A stretch of DNA of 52,887 bases, taken from UMGS1663 sp963558185 (GTDB lineage: Bacteria; Bacillota; Clostridia; TANB77; CAG-508). A program made the translations under genes and the position numbers. The DNA is taken from NCBI GenBank assembly GCA_963558185.1, contig CAUWFE010000009.1:1-52887 (forward strand), in the 5' to 3' direction. The notes under the pieces are model-generated. The model did no database searches and had not been told where the DNA came from. It saw nothing but the letters and a program-made list of their open reading frames with translations. Shown here in pieces: positions 50,191 to 52,887 of this stretch (position 1 is its first letter; every line of letters starts with the position of its first letter).

Positions 50191-52887
50191 TTATTTATTT
50201 TTTCTTTTCTTTTGAAATTCTACTACTGATAAAATTGTTAATAAACTAATAGATGTTCCAAGTAAGCTAACCCATAGTATTGTATTTCTTTCATCTCCGT
50301 GTTTTTGGAGTTTCTATTTTTTGATTTTCAAATTCAAAACTATATATTGAATTATCTTCTTTAATTTCTGTATCATCTATAAAAACTCCTTTATCGTTTA
50401 TTTCTACTTTTGCAATTCTATTTGATAGTTCATAACCATTTGGAGATTTTAGTTCTTTTATATAAAATGTTCCATATCTTAAATCTTCAAAAGTAACAAA
50501 ACCATCTTCATTATTAGACTTTAATTCTTTTATCAATTTTGTACATTCTTCATCTTCATAAATTCCAAAAGTAAATTTTTCTTTTATTATTTCTTTTGTT
50601 TTGCTATCTACTTTTACTACTCTAATGTCTTTTAAAATGGGCATATCTTTCATTTCAATTTTTTGTGTTTCTTTATTGTTTGTTACTGTGAACTCTATTT
50701 TTTCTGTCAATTCGTAGCCATAAGGTGCTGTTGTTTCTTTTAATATATAGGTTTTATTTTCTTCAAGCCCTGTTACCCTGTGTGGAACTTTCCCAGAAAT
50801 CCATTTTTCTATTGTTTTTCCTGTTTCTTTATCAATAACTTCTAGTTCTGCCCCCTCTAGCTCTTTACCTGTTGTAATATCTGTTTTTACTACTTCTACT
50901 ATTTTATCTACCATTTCAATTTCTTGTGTTTCTTTGTCTTCTGTAACTGTAAATTCAATATCTGTTGCCTTTACATAACCATTCACTACAATTTCTTCGT
51001 GAAGTATATAACTTTCATTCTCAATTAAACCACTAACTTTGTGAGGTTCTTTTGTTGATACCCATTTGTCAACTATATTTTTTGTCTTTGTATTTGTTAC
51101 AACTAATGTTGCTCCCTCTAATTCTTCACCTGCAATATTTACTTTTGATATTGTTACTTGTTTATCTATCATTACAACTTTTTGAATATCTGCTGTATTT
51201 TCTACCGTAAATTTTATTGAAGTTGCTTTTACATAGTTCTCTGGTGCAATTTCTTCTGTTAGTGTATAAGTTTTTCCTACCTTTAATCCCTCAATTTTAT
51301 GAGTTTTTTCAGTAGATACCCAACTATCTATAACTTCGTTATTTTCATCTGTAACAGTTAGTTTTGCACCAACCAACTCCTTTTCTCCTGTTATATCTGT
51401 TTTACTAATTTCTATTGATGTTGTTTTATTTTCAATATTTTTTTCCACTATATATTCTTTGGTTATAGTATCTTTTTGTTCAAATATAATTTTGTGTTCT
51501 GTTTCATCTAATACAGCTCCCTCTATTGTTGTTAGTTCTTTTAAATGATATTTTCCCATTGGTAAATTTGAAACTGTTAATGTTCCATCAGCTTTTAGAT
51601 TATATTTTCCTACTACTTTTCCTTTTTCATATATGGTTGATCCATCAGCATAATCAATTATATTTTCATCTGCCACTAATTCAAAAGATATTTTTGTAAA
51701 ATCAATATCTTTTATCATTGTTTTGTCTATATCTTCTCTTAATGCTATTTTTTTATTTAATTTTAATGTTCCTGTTGGTTGTTCATTTTGAGCTGTTACT
51801 GTAATCCAAGCGTCATAATCTTTATCATAGTTTAGTGTAGAGTTTCTTTTATCTACTTTAAAAGTTAGTTCTTTATCTAATTGTAGAAAGCCTGTTGGAA
51901 TTTTTATTTCAGCTAGTTTATAATTCCCTGCTTCTAATTTTGTTTCCGTTTTTGCAATTCCCTCATTATTTGTTGTCCAAGATTTATGATATTTATCTCC
52001 TACTTTACACTCAACTTGTTCCCATTTCTTTGTATTTTCATTTTGTCTATATAATTCAAAAGTAGCATTAGAATAAGTTACAAATTTTCCTGTCTTTTTA
52101 TCTTGTTTTTGTAATTTTATATATGCCTCAAATGGTAAATCATTTGCTACAATTTCTTTTATCGGTGTTTTGCTATCTTTATCTATTGTTACATAGAATT
52201 GTTCTACTGTTTCTATATCTGGAGATGGAGTATAAGTTTCATTTACTGTATATTCTCCATAAGCTAAAAGTCCAGAAATTCCATGTCCATCTGCACCTGT
52301 TCTAAAAATTGAATATTCATCTTTTGCAAATTCGTTTAAATGTTTCTTTGCCTCATCAAAACTTCCATAGAAATCTACATATTTTGTTAGTATTGCAGTA
52401 AATTCTGCATTTGCTATTGTTTGTGCTATTGTATTATTATTTGTACTAACCTTAATAACCTCAAAAGGTGCTTTTTGTACTGTGTTTGTAACAGTTCCTC
52501 CAATTTCTATTATTTTTGTATTGTTATCTTTATATGAAAAGGTATAATCATATATTTTTGTATCTTGTGTATAGCCTGTTGGTACTCGTGTTTCTTTAGC
52601 ATAATATTTGCCCATTGGAAGACCTGTCAATTTACTTCCTTTTACACTTATTTGTGCAGATGTAGTAGTATTTGTAATTTTAACACTTGCTACCCCATTT
52701 TCATTAAAAGTAAATTTCGCTATTTCTTCATCTTTTGAAAAATATTTTATTGTACCTTTTTTATTGCAAATCTCTTCACTTGCGTATAAAGTATATTCAG
52801 CTCCATTTATACTTACGTCTCCGTGATGGCTCGTTCCATCAACTCTATTTTTGTTTCCTGTTTCAATATCTATTTTTGTAATTTCTA
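50191..52887 (-). CDS. Sortase-anchored CnaB-repeat surface protein (partial), anchor reached by a CGG +1 shift
   Basis: The gene runs off the right edge, so its signal peptide is not seen. The visible part is a chain of prealbumin-like CnaB domains (for example MGKYYAKETRVPTGY, MGKYHLKELTTIEGA, and three close copies of the VVKTDITTGKELEGAELEV type with HRVTGLEENKTYILKE). At the end an in-frame CGG (50297-50299) is followed by AGA and a stop. Skipping the C gives TPKTGDERN, a membrane segment (ILWVSLLGTSISLLTILSVV) and a KKRK tail, a complete cell-wall sorting signal. Unshifted, the protein ends TPKTRR and would be released. Confidence 0.9.

Noticed and set aside
6296..52887. Many split genes as random pseudogenisation of the element
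   Set aside because: Random decay would include stops, deletions and insertions of other bases in any phase. Here every break is the same in-frame CGG and every other part of the genes is intact.

Overview
The window is very AT-rich, with A/T-ending codons, AGA arginine codons, TGA used as stop, Shine-Dalgarno sites of the AGGAGG type and sigma-A-like promoters. With a Spo0A-like regulator, a class B-type sortase and a Tn1549/Tn916-like conjugation module, this points to a low-GC, probably uncultured gut Firmicute (Clostridia or Bacilli). The species cannot be named from the sequence.

Layout. 1-1944: a group II intron with its reverse transcriptase (minus strand). 1964-6094: an accessory block of a Ham1-like nucleotide pyrophosphatase, a class I glutamine amidotransferase, a stand-alone class I tRNA-synthetase-like protein with an ASCH protein, a tyrosine-integrase remnant and a GNAT acetyltransferase. 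6296-52887: an integrative conjugative element (ICE) that runs off the right edge. It opens with a large serine recombinase, small backbone genes, a MazF-like protein and a sigma-like protein. A regulatory cargo follows (Spo0A-like protein, radical SAM protein with a receiver-like tail, LysR regulator, CYTH protein, two HTH proteins), then accessory genes (HEMGH peptidase, membrane protein, LRR plus transglutaminase pair, HD protein). The transfer module comes last: CHAP hydrolase, sortase, VirB4, PrgI, TrbL, VirB2-like, VirD4, ArdC-like, PcfB, relaxase, MobC, oriT candidate, primase, RadC-like, a giant methylase/SNF2 helicase and a sortase-anchored CnaB adhesin. Almost everything is on the minus strand.

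The main discovery. Twelve genes look broken by single-base insertions, 21 in all. Every one lies at an in-frame CGG codon. In every case, skipping the C (a +1 shift) and reading the next triplet, always GGA, GGT or GGC, restores the family sequence with glycine at a position where glycine is expected (Walker A of VirB4, methylase motif I, the TPKTG sorting motif, the Spo0A GYxY motif and others). About 40 CGG trinucleotides lying out of frame in the same genes cause no break. The shifts occur on both strands, share no upstream slippery sequence, and restore exact gene junctions (for example an ATGA overlap between the CYTH and LysR genes). I infer that CGG is not an arginine codon here but a +1 frameshift signal, or that CGGA/CGGT/CGGC is read as a four-base glycine codon. 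VirD4 alone needs five such events. The only in-frame CGG that must be read as arginine is in the tRNA-synthetase-like gene, outside the ICE and probably foreign. CDS coordinates below span whole genes across these shifts.

How the genes work together: recombinase and recombination-associated genes excise and insert the element; MobC, relaxase, PcfB and VirD4 would process DNA at oriT and deliver it to a VirB4/TrbL/VirB2/PrgI/CHAP channel; primase, methylase/helicase and ArdC- and RadC-like proteins would establish and protect the incoming strand; sortase and adhesin would promote contact. If the CGG decoding is real, transfer could only work in hosts that share it.
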